A stretch of DNA of 62,291 nt from Actinomadura chibensis NBRC 106107 (GCF_001552135.1 NZ_BCQP01000011.1:1-62291), one strand, 5' to 3'. Counted from the stretch's first letter, positions 1 to 8,680 are shown. Notes: generated from the sequence alone by a model not told the origin. Translations and numbers: made by a program.

Positions 1-1
1 C

Positions 2-385
2 CCGCCGCATCCCATCCCGCCGCACCCGATCCCCCCGCACCCGATCCCCCCGCACCCCACCCCGCCCGTGCCGACGCCGCCCCCGCCCACGGTCAAGCCG
101 CCGCCCCCGCCGACCGTCGCGCCGCCCAAGCCGCCACCGCCGCCCGCGACGCCGCCACCCGCCAAACCCCGTCCCCAGACCGCGGCGCCCGTCCCGCCAC
201 CACCGCGCACACCGCCGCCGTCCAAACCGCGCCCGCCCGCGAAGGCCGCACCCGCCCCGGTCCACACGGCGGCCCGAGCGGTCCGCAAACCGCCCGAGCG
301 CCCCGACCCGCTGAGCACCTCACTGGTCATCGCGGTCATCGCCGTCGTGATCAGCGCGGGCGCGGCGATCGCCTTCGCCCGCTGA
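2..385 (+). CDS. Proline-rich C-terminally anchored membrane protein (5' end missing)
   Basis: The reading frame is open to the left edge of the window, so this is the 3' part of a longer gene. The visible part is dominated by Pro, with Pro-His-Pro-Ile-type repeats at the edge and then Pro/Lys/Ala-rich sequence. Near the C-terminus a single hydrophobic segment (about 20 residues, rich in Val, Ile and Ala) is followed only by a short Phe-Ala-Arg end, which suggests one membrane anchor. A GTG at 68 could act as an internal start but has no convincing ribosome binding site. Function cannot be assigned; Pro-rich tails of this type often follow a folded N-terminal domain in actinobacterial membrane proteins. 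Confidence 0.55.
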   Translation, partial: PPHPIPPHPIPPHPIPPHPTPPVPTPPPPTVKPPPPPTVAPPKPPPPPATPPPAKPRPQTAAPVPPPPRTPPPSKPRPPAKAAPAPVHTAARAVRKPPERPDPLSTSLVIAVIAVVISAGAAIAFAR

Positions 386-491
386 CCCCGTCCACCCCGT
401 CCACCCCGTCCGCGCGGCGGCGTTTGCGCGTCGCGCGTGGCCGGGGCGACCGGAGGCGGACAAGACCGAGGACGGAACGGCCGCCGCTGTT

Positions 492-501
492 ACCGTACGG
501 T
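492..501. promoter_or_regulatory. Perfect 10-bp palindrome upstream of the 527 gene
   Basis: ACCGTACGGT is a perfect palindrome 26 bp before the chosen ATG at 527. It could be a regulator half-site pair, but no regulator gene lies beside it and 10-bp GC-rich palindromes arise by chance, so this is weak. Confidence 0.25.
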
Positions 502-526
502 CAACGAGGGATCACTCTGGGAGATC

Positions 527-1429
527 ATGGTGCCGCATTTCCCGCGCCGATTAGGAATGGCGGCCGGAGCGCTCGCGATCGTCTCGGCGGCGGGTTTCGG
601 CGCCGTCCATCTGACCGGTCTGGCAGGCAAGACCGGGAGCAGCGGGACGGAACGCGGCCGCCCCGCCCCCACGCGCAGCTCACCCACCGCGACGCCCGGC
701 GGCCGCGCCCCCGAGCCCGGGTCCACGGGGCGGGCCAGGCCGACCGGCGCCGCGACCAAGAGCGGCACCCCCACGGGCAAGCCCAAGCACGGGACCGGCG
801 GCGGACGGGGAGTACCGAGCCCGACGACGTCGGCGACCGGGTCGCCGCCGCCGCCCGAGATCGACCTCGGCTGGGGCGGGCCGTCGCTCGGCAACGCCAA
901 TCCCGACGCGGGCGGCTGCAAACTGTTCTGGGTGCGCGGGCGGGGAATCCGCGCGACGATCCAGTCGATCGGCTCCACGACCCGGTTCCAGCCGAGCGAA
1001 ACCGAATCCGGGGACGGCCCGCCGGTCAACCCCCTCATCCCGAGACCCGCCTGCCTGCGGCCCCAGGCGGACGGCAGACCGCCCTCCTGGAGTTTCGACG
1101 GCGACGGCGACGGCGTGCCCGAGAAGCACAGCGCGTCCGGCCCCTGCGAACCCGCCGCCGTGGTGTCGGCGCAGCGCTGGTGCGGCGTCATCGTCAAGCC
1201 CGACCTGCCATCGCGTCCCGGCCACTACGGCGGACGGGTCACCTGGCGGCTGTCCACCTCCTGCGAGTCCCGCGACCAGGACCCGTGCTCGCGGCTCTCC
1301 GGCCGGAACCGGCCGTCGGCCGAGCGGCCCGTGAAGGTCATGTGGACGATGCCCTGCGACGTCTCCTTCGACGTCCGCCGCTCCGACGACGGCGCCTACT
1401 ACCTCAGCGGCTACCGGCTGTCCTGCTGA
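527..1429 (+). CDS. Secreted or membrane-anchored protein of unknown function
   Basis: About 300 residues if translation starts at ATG 527, which is preceded by GGGAG. An in-frame GTG at 437 would only add a low-complexity leader. The N-terminus has two Arg followed by a hydrophobic stretch typical of a signal peptide or signal anchor (residues about 10-30). A long Ser/Thr/Pro/Gly-rich linker follows (about 35-110). The C-terminal part contains several Cys (for example near residues 130, 170, 206, 217 and 250-260), consistent with a disulfide-bonded extracytoplasmic domain. The next gene starts 6 bp after the stop, so the two are probably co-transcribed. I do not recognise a family. Confidence 0.7.
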   Translation: MVPHFPRRLGMAAGALAIVSAAGFGAVHLTGLAGKTGSSGTERGRPAPTRSSPTATPGGRAPEPGSTGRARPTGAATKSGTPTGKPKHGTGGGRGVPSPTTSATGSPPPPEIDLGWGGPSLGNANPDAGGCKLFWVRGRGIRATIQSIGSTTRFQPSETESGDGPPVNPLIPRPACLRPQADGRPPSWSFDGDGDGVPEKHSASGPCEPAAVVSAQRWCGVIVKPDLPSRPGHYGGRVTWRLSTSCESRDQDPCSRLSGRNRPSAERPVKVMWTMPCDVSFDVRRSDDGAYYLSGYRLSC

Positions 1430-1435
1430 CCGCCG

Positions 1436-2341
1436 ATGACCGAGCAGCCCGGCGGGGACGGCGGGGACGGCGGGGACGGTGGCCGGGAGGCCGCGCAGCC
1501 GCCGCCGCTCAGCGAACGCCTCGGGCTCCTCACCGTCATCGGCCCGCCGACCACGGTGATCGCGGCCGTCCTGTTCTGGTACGGCTACGTCGCCACCTAC
1601 CAGCGGTTCCGCTACTTCGGCGTCTACCTCGAACTGGCCGACCTTTCCAACCAGGACCTGCTGCTCTACGGCACCGAGACGATGCTCCCGTTCGGCGCCG
1701 TCCTGCTCGGGTTCCTGCTCGCCCTGCTCGGCGCGCACCTCGGCGTCACCCGGCTGAGGACGGCGCGCCGCGCCTGGATCCCGCGCGCCGTGCTCGCCGC
1801 CTGCGCCCTCGCCGGCGTCTACCTGGCGTTCCGCGCGCTCGTCGGGATCCTCGTGTCCCGCGTGTCGGAGGAGGAGACGCCCGGCGTCACACCGCTGTCG
1901 CTGACGCTCGGCCCCTCGCTCCTCGTCTACGCGCTCTACCAGCGCGTCCGCCTGCACGGCCCGCGGCCCGCGCGGACCCGGCCCGAGATCGCCGCCATCG
2001 CGCTGGCCGCCGGGATCGCGGTCATCGGCCTGTTCTGGGCCGCCACCAGCTTCGCCGGCGCCTACGGCGAGAGCCGCGGCTACCGCGACGCGCTGCAACT
2101 GTCGCGGCGGCCCGAGGTCGTGCTGCGCGCCAAGACCCCGATCCTCGGACTGCAGGCCGAGGACCGGGGGAAGCGCGAGACGTTCCGCTACGAGTACCGG
2201 GACCTGCGCCTGCTCCTTGAGTCCAACGGGCGGCTGTTCCTCATCCCCGCCCGCTGGACGGCCGGCTCCAGCACGGTGATCGTGCCCTACGACGCGAACG
2301 TCCAGGTGCAGCTCATCCCCGCGCACCGGCCGCCGCGCTGA
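1436..2341 (+). CDS. Multi-spanning membrane protein of unknown function
   Basis: A 301-residue protein starting 6 bp after the previous stop. After a Gly/Asp-rich cytoplasmic start (a short GGDGGDGG repeat encoded by tandem 9-bp units) there are about five hydrophobic segments: near residues 30-50, 80-105, 118-140, 155-170 and 185-205. A hydrophilic C-terminal domain of about 90 residues follows. Coupling to the secreted Cys-containing protein upstream suggests a shared envelope role. No known motif is visible. Confidence 0.75.
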   Translation: MTEQPGGDGGDGGDGGREAAQPPPLSERLGLLTVIGPPTTVIAAVLFWYGYVATYQRFRYFGVYLELADLSNQDLLLYGTETMLPFGAVLLGFLLALLGAHLGVTRLRTARRAWIPRAVLAACALAGVYLAFRALVGILVSRVSEEETPGVTPLSLTLGPSLLVYALYQRVRLHGPRPARTRPEIAAIALAAGIAVIGLFWAATSFAGAYGESRGYRDALQLSRRPEVVLRAKTPILGLQAEDRGKRETFRYEYRDLRLLLESNGRLFLIPARWTAGSSTVIVPYDANVQVQLIPAHRPPR

Positions 2342-2345
2342 CCGC

Positions 2346-3677
2346 CTACAGCCCCGGGATCTGGTGGTTGCGGAACGCGTCCACGAAGTACTCGTGGTCG
2401 TCGCGGACGATCTCGGCGTAGCTCGTCCCGAACGCGACCATCGCCTCGACGAACGCCGACTCGTCCGGGCCGATCACCGCGTCGATGGCGTCCTCGACCT
2501 GGAAGCCGACCAGGGTGTGGTCGGAGTCGGTGTCGGACACGCAGTGCACCTTCGCCGTGGCGCGGCCGAGGTCGTCCAGGACCGACAGCATCTCCTCCGG
2601 CTCGGTGAGGCCGCTCCAGTCCAGGTCCTCCTCGTAGGGCGACAGCTCCTGGACGACGAACCCCACCCCGTCGATCTGGGTGTGCCCGAGCCACGGGTCG
2701 CTGTTGGCCTGCAGCGCCCGCCGCGACACCGCCGTCCGGTGCCCGTGGTGCTTGAAGTACTCGCGGATCCGCGCGTCGTCGACGACGCGGCTCGGCGCGG
2801 CCACGTTGCCCTGCTTCATCGACAGGACGACGTCGTTCTCCAGCGCCTGCGTGTTGCCCTCGACCAGGATGTTGTACGCCGACAGCCCCGCCGACCCGAT
2901 CCCGAACCCGGACGCGCCGACGATGTCCTTGACCTCGTAGGTGAGGCTGCCGAACCGCTTCTCCGCCGGGATCGTCGTCAGGTACTCGCGGTAGGCGGCC
3001 TCGACCTTGGCGCGCTCGGCCTCGTCCAGGCGGCGGACGCCGGAGCGGTCGCGGAACCGGCGCTCGGCGCCGTCCACGACCGTCATGCCCTGCAGCAGGC
3101 CGATGCGGGTGCCGCCCATCGCGGCGACCAGCACGTCCCGGACGTACCCGTCGGTCGTGTCGAGCGTCAGCGCGAACCGCTCGTCCCCGTCGTGCGCGGC
3201 GAACTTGCGGACCTGGTCGACGTAGGCGCGCACGTAGGTCTCGATCAGCCGCCGGATGTCGGCGTCGGAGATCGCCTTCTGCCAGGCCAGCAGCGCCAGG
3301 CTCGCGACGAGGCGCTTGACGTCCCAGGTGAAGTGCCCGACGTAGGCCTCGTCGTAGTCGTTGACGTCGAACACGAACACGCCGTCGTCGTTCATGTAGG
3401 TGCCGAAGTTCTGCGCGTGCAGGTCGCCCTGGATCCACACGCGGGACGTGCGCTCGTCGGCCCACGGGTCGTCGTCGTGGACGATGTCGGCGTAGAACAG
3501 GCACGCGCTGCCCCGGTAGAACGCGAACGGGTCGGAGGCCATCTTGCGGAACCGGCGGCGGAACTCGGCGGGGCTGCGCTCCATCAGGTCCGAGAACGCG
3601 TCGACCAGCACGTCGACGATCTGCGCCTGGCGTTCCTTCGCGTCCCGCCCGCGCAGCTCCTCGGTGATGCTCCCCAT
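2346..3677 (-). CDS. DUF2252 family protein
   Basis: A 443-residue protein, the usual size for DUF2252. The Trp-Ile-Gln-Gly-Asp-Leu-His-Ala-Gln-Asn-Phe-Gly segment followed by Phe-Asp-Val-Asn-Asp-Tyr-Asp-Glu is the hallmark of the family and resembles the catalytic and metal-binding loops of aminoglycoside phosphotransferase/kinase-like folds; the biochemical role is unknown. I chose ATG 3677 because GGGAGA lies 7 nt upstream. An ATG at 3734, overlapping the stop of the dehydrogenase gene as ATGA, would add 19 residues. Either way it is probably translated from the same transcript as the upstream dehydrogenase. Confidence 0.88.
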   Translation of the reverse strand: MGSITEELRGRDAKERQAQIVDVLVDAFSDLMERSPAEFRRRFRKMASDPFAFYRGSACLFYADIVHDDDPWADERTSRVWIQGDLHAQNFGTYMNDDGVFVFDVNDYDEAYVGHFTWDVKRLVASLALLAWQKAISDADIRRLIETYVRAYVDQVRKFAAHDGDERFALTLDTTDGYVRDVLVAAMGGTRIGLLQGMTVVDGAERRFRDRSGVRRLDEAERAKVEAAYREYLTTIPAEKRFGSLTYEVKDIVGASGFGIGSAGLSAYNILVEGNTQALENDVVLSMKQGNVAAPSRVVDDARIREYFKHHGHRTAVSRRALQANSDPWLGHTQIDGVGFVVQELSPYEEDLDWSGLTEPEEMLSVLDDLGRATAKVHCVSDTDSDHTLVGFQVEDAIDAVIGPDESAFVEAMVAFGTSYAEIVRDDHEYFVDAFRNHQIPGL

Positions 3678-3730
3678 GCCGTCTCCCTCGATGTCCGGGT
3701 GCTCCCCGCCCGCTTCCGGGGCGTTCCCGG

Positions 3731-4804
3731 TCATTGTGCCGAATCGGCCCCCGTCCTGGCGGTGAACAGCGCGCGAATCGCGGGTTCGGAGCGCACCAGG
3801 TCGAGCGCCGCCTCGGCGTGGCCGGGCACGTACCCGTTCCCGATGAGCATCGTGACGTCCGCGGCGAGGCCCTCGGCGCCGAGCGCGGCGGCGGGGAACG
3901 ACGTCGCCATCGAGAAGAACACCACGACGCCGCCCGGCGCGGTCGCGAGGATCGCGCCGTGCTCGCAGCCGGGGACGTCCACGCACACGACGGTGACGTC
4001 CACCGGCTCCCCGACGGCCGCGGCGACCGCGACGGGGTCGCGGGCGTCGGCGCGGACGACGGCGTCGGCGAGGCCGGTCCCGGCCAGCAGCTCCTCCTCC
4101 GCCCCGGTCGGCACCAGCCCGACCACCCGGGACGCCCCGGCCCGCCGCGCCGCCGCCAGCGCCAGGCTGCCGCTCTTCCCGGCCGCGCCGAGCACCGCCA
4201 CCGCCGGCGCGCGCTCCCGCGACGCGACGACCCGGGCGGTCAGGGCCGGCGCGCCGCACACGTCCATGACGGCGAGGGCCAGCGGGACGGGCAGGTCGTC
4301 CGGCAGCACGGCGGCGATCGACCGGGCGAACAGGATCGCGTGCCCCTCGGCGGGCACCTGCTCCGACAGCCCGTCCCAGCGGGCGAGCCCGTCGGTGATC
4401 GCCAGCGGGGTCAGCGTGAGCGACACGAGCGTCGCGATCCGGTCGCCGGGCCTCAGCCCGAGCGGCGACTCCGGGCCCGCCTCGGCGACCGTGCCGACCA
4501 GCATGCCGCCCGACCCGGTGACCGGGTTGTGCATCTTGCCGCGCTCGGCGACGATCCGCAGCACCTCGGCGCGGACCGCGTCCGGGTCGCCGCCGTGCGC
4601 GGTCCGCAGCTGCCGGAAGGACGCGGCGTCCAGGTTGAGCCGCTCGACGGCGACGCGCACCTCGTCCGGGCGGATCCGCGGGTCGGCGTCCAGCCGCAGC
4701 GCCGCCTGCGGCAGCACCCCCGCGGGCTCCAGCACCCGGTGCAGCCCCACCGCCGTCCCCACGCCCGCGCCCGTGCCCGTGCCCGTCCCGTCGCCGTCGC
4801 TCAT
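3731..4804 (-). CDS. kdd: L-erythro-3,5-diaminohexanoate dehydrogenase-like oxidoreductase
   Basis: A 357-residue protein of the family that oxidises 3,5-diaminohexanoate to 5-amino-3-oxohexanoate with NAD(P) in anaerobic lysine fermentation. The assignment rests on overall resemblance: a GroES-like N-terminal half with Arg-Leu-Asn-Leu-Asp-Ala-Ala-Ser-Phe, and a Met-His-Asn-Pro-Val-Thr-Gly-Ser-Gly-Gly-Met motif. A Rossmann half follows, with Val-Leu-Gly-Ala-Ala-Gly-Lys-Ser-Gly near residue 225. ATG 4804 has GGGAGG 6-7 nt upstream; the GTG-rich extension further upstream is not credible. It is divergent from a KamA-type aminomutase, the partner expected from the lysine pathway. The other pathway genes (kamD/E, kce, kal) are not in the window. 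Confidence 0.8.
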   Translation of the reverse strand: MSDGDGTGTGTGAGVGTAVGLHRVLEPAGVLPQAALRLDADPRIRPDEVRVAVERLNLDAASFRQLRTAHGGDPDAVRAEVLRIVAERGKMHNPVTGSGGMLVGTVAEAGPESPLGLRPGDRIATLVSLTLTPLAITDGLARWDGLSEQVPAEGHAILFARSIAAVLPDDLPVPLALAVMDVCGAPALTARVVASRERAPAVAVLGAAGKSGSLALAAARRAGASRVVGLVPTGAEEELLAGTGLADAVVRADARDPVAVAAAVGEPVDVTVVCVDVPGCEHGAILATAPGGVVVFFSMATSFPAAALGAEGLAADVTMLIGNGYVPGHAEAALDLVRSEPAIRALFTARTGADSAQ

Positions 4805-4940
4805 CGCGCCTCCCGCCCTCGAACGCATGTGTTTCCGGAAGATGTACCGGGTACCACTGGTTTCATCGAAAGTCTTCCCGTAACGTCGGCCCCGTACAAG
4901 AGTTTTATGCGAACACCGTGAGGCGAGGAGGCGGTCGACG

Positions 4941-6326
4941 ATGACCACTGCCCTGCATCCGGAGCCGGGCCGCGGGCCCCGGTCCGCCGAGACCGCCCAG
5001 CCGTACGAGTACCGGCGCCGGCCCCTGGAGGAGCCGGACTGGCGGCGCCTGCCCGGCTGGCGCGACGTCACCCGCGCCGAGTGGGAGTCCGCGCAGTGGC
5101 AGCGCGCCCACTGCGTGAAGAACCTGCGCCAGCTCCGCTCCCTCATGGGCGACCTGCTGGACGAGTCCTTCTACGCCGACCTGGAACGCGACCAGGCCGA
5201 GCGCGCCACGATGTCGATGCTGCTGCCCCCGCAGATGCTCAACACGATGGACACCTCGTCCACCGAAGCCTTCTACGCCGACCCCGTGCGCCGCTACATG
5301 CTCCCGGTCTTCAGCGACCGGCGCGCCGACTGGCCGTCCCACCCGCTCGCCGAGCGCGACTCGCTGCACGAGGCCGAGATGTGGGCCGTCGAGGGCCTCA
5401 CGCACCGCTACCCCACCAAGGTCCTGGCCGAGATCCTGCCGACCTGCCCGCAGTACTGCGGCCACTGCACCCGCATGGACCTCGTCGGCAACTCCACCCC
5501 GAACGTCGACAAGCACAAGTTCACCGTCAAGCCGCCGGACCGGCTCGGCGCCATGCTCGACTACCTGCGCCGCACGCCCGGCGTCCGCGACGTGGTCGTC
5601 TCCGGCGGCGACGTCGCCAACATGCCCTGGCCGAGGCTGGAGTCGTTCGTCGGCGACCTGCTCGACATCGACAACATCCGCGACATCCGCCTCGCCAGCA
5701 AGGCGCTCATGGGCCTGCCGCAGCACTGGCTCCAGGACGACGTCCGCGCGGGCATGGAGCGCCTCGCCGCCAAGGCCCGCGAGCGCGGCGCGCAGATCGC
5801 GATCCACACCCACGTCAACGCCGCCCGGTCGGTGACGCCGCTCGTCGCCAAGGCCGCGCGCGCGATGCTCGACACCGGCGTCCGCGACGTCCGCAACCAG
5901 GGCGTGCTGCTGCGCGGGGTGAACGACTCCCCCGCCGCGCTGCTCGACCTGTCGTTCGCGCTGCTCGACGAGGCCGGGATCATGCCCTACTACCTGTACA
6001 TGTGCGACATGATCCCCTACAGCGAGCACTGGCGCCTCGCCGTCTGGGAGGCGCAGGACCTGCAGCACGCGATCATGGGCTACCTCCCCGGCTTCGCCAC
6101 CCCGCGGATCGTCTGCGACGTCCCCTACGTCGGCAAGCGCTGGGTCCACCAGCTCGCCGACTACGACCGCGAGCGCGGGATCTCCTACTGGACGAAGAAC
6201 TACCGCACCGCCCTGGAGGCGTCCGACCCCGACGCGCTGACCCGCCGGTACGAGTACCACGATCCGATCTACACGCTGCCGGAGCGGGGCCGGGAGTGGT
6301 GGCGGCGGCAGGCCGACGCCGCCTGA
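4941..6326 (+). CDS. kamA: KamA-family radical SAM lysine 2,3-aminomutase-like protein
   Basis: A 461-residue radical SAM/PLP enzyme. The 4Fe-4S ligands form a Cys-x3-Cys-x2-Cys motif at residues 169, 173 and 176. Asp356 and Asp393 correspond to the two Asp residues that bind the side-chain amine of lysine in clostridial KamA. The PLP Lys is probably Lys399 in Pro-Tyr-Val-Gly-Lys, which replaces the classical Pro-Gly-Gly-Gly-Gly-Lys loop and is one residue shorter. The SGGD motif is present as Val-Ser-Gly-Gly-Asp-Val. A good purine-rich site (GAGGCGAGGAGG) precedes the ATG. It is divergent from the diaminohexanoate dehydrogenase gene across a 136-bp gap that contains a short GTACC-G-GGTAC inverted repeat (4844-4854). 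Lysine as substrate is inferred from the two Asp residues. Confidence 0.85.
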   Translation: MTTALHPEPGRGPRSAETAQPYEYRRRPLEEPDWRRLPGWRDVTRAEWESAQWQRAHCVKNLRQLRSLMGDLLDESFYADLERDQAERATMSMLLPPQMLNTMDTSSTEAFYADPVRRYMLPVFSDRRADWPSHPLAERDSLHEAEMWAVEGLTHRYPTKVLAEILPTCPQYCGHCTRMDLVGNSTPNVDKHKFTVKPPDRLGAMLDYLRRTPGVRDVVVSGGDVANMPWPRLESFVGDLLDIDNIRDIRLASKALMGLPQHWLQDDVRAGMERLAAKARERGAQIAIHTHVNAARSVTPLVAKAARAMLDTGVRDVRNQGVLLRGVNDSPAALLDLSFALLDEAGIMPYYLYMCDMIPYSEHWRLAVWEAQDLQHAIMGYLPGFATPRIVCDVPYVGKRWVHQLADYDRERGISYWTKNYRTALEASDPDALTRRYEYHDPIYTLPERGREWWRRQADAA

Positions 6327-6343
6327 CCGGTCGCACCGCCCAC

Positions 6344-6363
6344 CGCCTTTACGTTGTAGATCA
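6344..6363 (+). repeat. First copy of a 20-bp element upstream of the P450
   Basis: CGCCTTTACGTTGTAGATCA lies between the aminomutase stop and the P450 start. Eighteen of its 20 bases recur at 29807-29826. The core TTTAC-3 nt-GTAGA is an imperfect inverted repeat, like a TetR-type operator. Function unknown. Confidence 0.45.
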
Positions 6364-6390
6364 TTAGCTCGGCGATCTATGCTCGGACGG

Positions 6391-7575
6391 ATGACGACCG
6401 ACCTGACCTCCCGTTTCCCGCTCGGCGCCGCCGTCACGACGGCGGAACTGGACGACGACCCGCACCCGGTCCTCGCGCGGCTGCGCGAGCGCGAGCCCGT
6501 CTCCTGGCTGCCCGCGCTCGGCGGCTGGCTGGTCACCGCCCGCGACCCGGCGCAGCGGGTGCTGCGCGACGCCGCCGCGTTCACCGTGGACGACCCGCGC
6601 TTCTCCACCGCGCAGGTCGTCGGGCCGAGCATGCTGTCGCTGGACGGCCCCGTCCACACCCGGCACCGCGACCCGTTCGCCCGGCCGTTCCGGCCCGCGC
6701 CGACGCGGGAGCGGTTCACCGCGTTCGTCGCGGCCGAGGTCGACCGGCTCGTCGCCGCGATCGCGCCCGCCGGGCGGGCCGAGCTGCGCGGCGACGTCGC
6801 CGGTCCGCTCGCCGTCGCGGTCGTCGCCGAGGCCCTCGGGCTGGACGGCGTGGACGCGGCGACCGTCCGCTCCTGGTACGGCGCGTTCGTCGACGCCGTG
6901 TCCGCGATCACGGCGGGCGGCGCCGCGCCGCCCGCGGCGGGCGAGGCCTACCGGCTGCTCACGGCGGCGGTCGAGGACGCGATCCGAGCGTCGCGGCCCG
7001 GCTCGCTGCTCGCCGGGGCCGCGCGGGACGAGGCCGGGCTCAGCACCGCCGAGGTCGTCGCGAACGCCGCGATCCTGATGTTCGGCGGCATCGACACCAC
7101 CGAGGGCATGATCGCCAACGCGGCGCTGCACCTGCTCGGGCACCCCGACCAGCTCGCGCTCGTCCGCGCGGACCCCGGGCTGCTGGACGCCGCGATCGAG
7201 GAGTCGCTCCGGCTGGAGCCGTCCGCGTCGGTCGTCGACCGGTACGCCACCCGCGACACCGTCCTCGAAGCGGCGCGGATCCGCGAGGGCGACCTGGTGC
7301 GGGTGTCGATCGCGGGGGCCAACCGCGACCCGGCCGCCTTCCCCGACCCCGACCGCTTCGACGTGCGGCGGGGCAACGCCGCCGACCACCTGGCGTTCGC
7401 GCGCGGCCCGCACTTCTGCTTCGGCGCCCACCTCGCCCGGCTGGAGGCGCGCACCGCGCTCGCCGCGCTGCTGGAGCGGCTGCCGGGGCTGCGGCTCGAC
7501 CCGTCGCGCCCCGCCCGGCCGCGCGGGCTCGTGTTCCGCAAGCCGTCCCGCCTGCACGTCCGGTGGGACGCCTGA
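6391..7575 (+). CDS. Cytochrome P450
   Basis: A 394-residue soluble bacterial P450. The heme-thiolate loop is Phe-Ala-Arg-Gly-Pro-His-Phe-Cys-Phe-Gly with Cys343 as ligand. The I-helix oxygen-activation motif is Gly-Gly-Ile-Asp-Thr-Thr-Glu (residues 232-238, acid-alcohol pair Asp235/Thr236). The K-helix Glu271-x-x-Arg274 is present. I prefer ATG 6391; ATG 6379 would add four residues. No ferredoxin or reductase gene is adjacent, so redox partners must come from elsewhere. An unusual TTTAC...GTAGATCA element lies just upstream and recurs at 29807. The substrate cannot be predicted. Confidence 0.93.
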   Translation: MTTDLTSRFPLGAAVTTAELDDDPHPVLARLREREPVSWLPALGGWLVTARDPAQRVLRDAAAFTVDDPRFSTAQVVGPSMLSLDGPVHTRHRDPFARPFRPAPTRERFTAFVAAEVDRLVAAIAPAGRAELRGDVAGPLAVAVVAEALGLDGVDAATVRSWYGAFVDAVSAITAGGAAPPAAGEAYRLLTAAVEDAIRASRPGSLLAGAARDEAGLSTAEVVANAAILMFGGIDTTEGMIANAALHLLGHPDQLALVRADPGLLDAAIEESLRLEPSASVVDRYATRDTVLEAARIREGDLVRVSIAGANRDPAAFPDPDRFDVRRGNAADHLAFARGPHFCFGAHLARLEARTALAALLERLPGLRLDPSRPARPRGLVFRKPSRLHVRWDA

Positions 7576-7600
7576 CCCCGGCATATGGGAACATCTCCCA

Positions 7601-8680
7601 ATGATCGTGGAACGCGGGGTCGAGCTGCGCTTCGGGCGGGAGAGCCGTGAGGCCGAGACGCACACCAACCTGTCCGCCGTCCGCCAGGACGGACGCTGCC
7701 TGTGGGTCGCGGGGGACGAGACCGCCACCATCGAGCGGCTCACCGCGGAGCTCGACGGCGACGGCCGGGTGACCGGCTACGCGGCGCAGGAGACCGTCGC
7801 GCTCGCCGACCTCGTCCCGCTGCCCGCCGGGCCGGACGAGGAGGCCGACATCGAGGGCCTCGCCCGCGCCAACGGCTGGCTGTGGGCGATCGGCTCGCAC
7901 AGCCTCAAGCGCAAGAAGATCAAGCCGGGGCAGCGCGACGCGAAGGCGCGCAAGCGGCTCGCGACCGTCGTCCGCGAGGACAACCGCTTCGTCCTCGTGC
8001 GGCTGCCGCTGGCGACCGGCCCGGACGGGCTGCCGCACGTCGTCCGCGCGGACGGCGGGCGCACCGCCGCCGTCCTCGGCCTCGACAAGGACTCGATCAC
8101 CGACCTGCTCGCCGACGACCCGCACCTCGCGCCGTTCCTGTCCATCCCGAGCAAGGACAACGGCGTCGACATCGAGGGCGTCGCCGCGCACGGCGACCGG
8201 CTCTACATCGGGCTGCGCGGACCGGTGCTGCGCGGCTGGGCGGTGCTGGTCGAGATCCGCCCGGACACCCACCCCGACGACCCGCGCCGGCTGCGGCTGC
8301 TGCCCGTCGGCGACGGCGGCGACCGGTACCGCACCCACTTCCTCGACCTCGGCGGCCTCGGCATCCGCGACCTGTGCCCGCACGGCGAGGACCTGCTCGT
8401 CCTCACCGGGCCGAGCATGGACCTGGACGGCCCGGTGCGGCTCGTCCGCTGGCCGGGCGCGGCGAGGGCGGACGCGGCGGAGATCGTCACCGCGGACGAG
8501 CTGGAGGTGCTCGGCGAACTCCCCTACGGCGACGGCGACGACCACGCCGAGGGCATCGCCGTCCTGGACGAGCCCGGCGCGCCCGGCACCCGCCTGCTCG
8601 TCGTGTACGACAGCCCGTCCCCCGACCGGCTCACCGACCGGGGCGGGGTCGTCGCCGACGTCGTCCGGCTCCCCGAGTAA
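7601..8680 (+). CDS. DUF3616 domain protein
   Basis: A 359-residue protein that resembles the DUF3616 family along its length. It has repeated blocks ending in Asp-Ile-Glu-Gly (residues about 80-85 and 186-190), spaced as in a beta-propeller. The phrase Asp-Ile-Glu-Gly-Leu-Ala...Trp-Leu-Trp-Ala-Ile-Gly-Ser-His-Ser is followed by a basic Lys-Arg-Lys-Lys-Ile-Lys stretch. No signal peptide is visible, so it is probably cytoplasmic. The gene starts 25 bp after the P450 and is likely in the same operon. The ATG directly abuts a small inverted repeat (TGGGA-5 nt-TCCCA, 7586-7600), leaving only TGGGA as a weak ribosome binding site. Function unknown. Confidence 0.78.
   Translation: MIVERGVELRFGRESREAETHTNLSAVRQDGRCLWVAGDETATIERLTAELDGDGRVTGYAAQETVALADLVPLPAGPDEEADIEGLARANGWLWAIGSHSLKRKKIKPGQRDAKARKRLATVVREDNRFVLVRLPLATGPDGLPHVVRADGGRTAAVLGLDKDSITDLLADDPHLAPFLSIPSKDNGVDIEGVAAHGDRLYIGLRGPVLRGWAVLVEIRPDTHPDDPRRLRLLPVGDGGDRYRTHFLDLGGLGIRDLCPHGEDLLVLTGPSMDLDGPVRLVRWPGAARADAAEIVTADELEVLGELPYGDGDDHAEGIAVLDEPGAPGTRLLVVYDSPSPDRLTDRGGVVADVVRLPE

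Noticed and set aside
424..2220. Plus-strand Arg-rich frame of nearly 600 codons
   Set aside because: It overlaps two better genes in another frame and consists of Arg/Pro/Ala runs typical of shifted reading of GC-rich codons.
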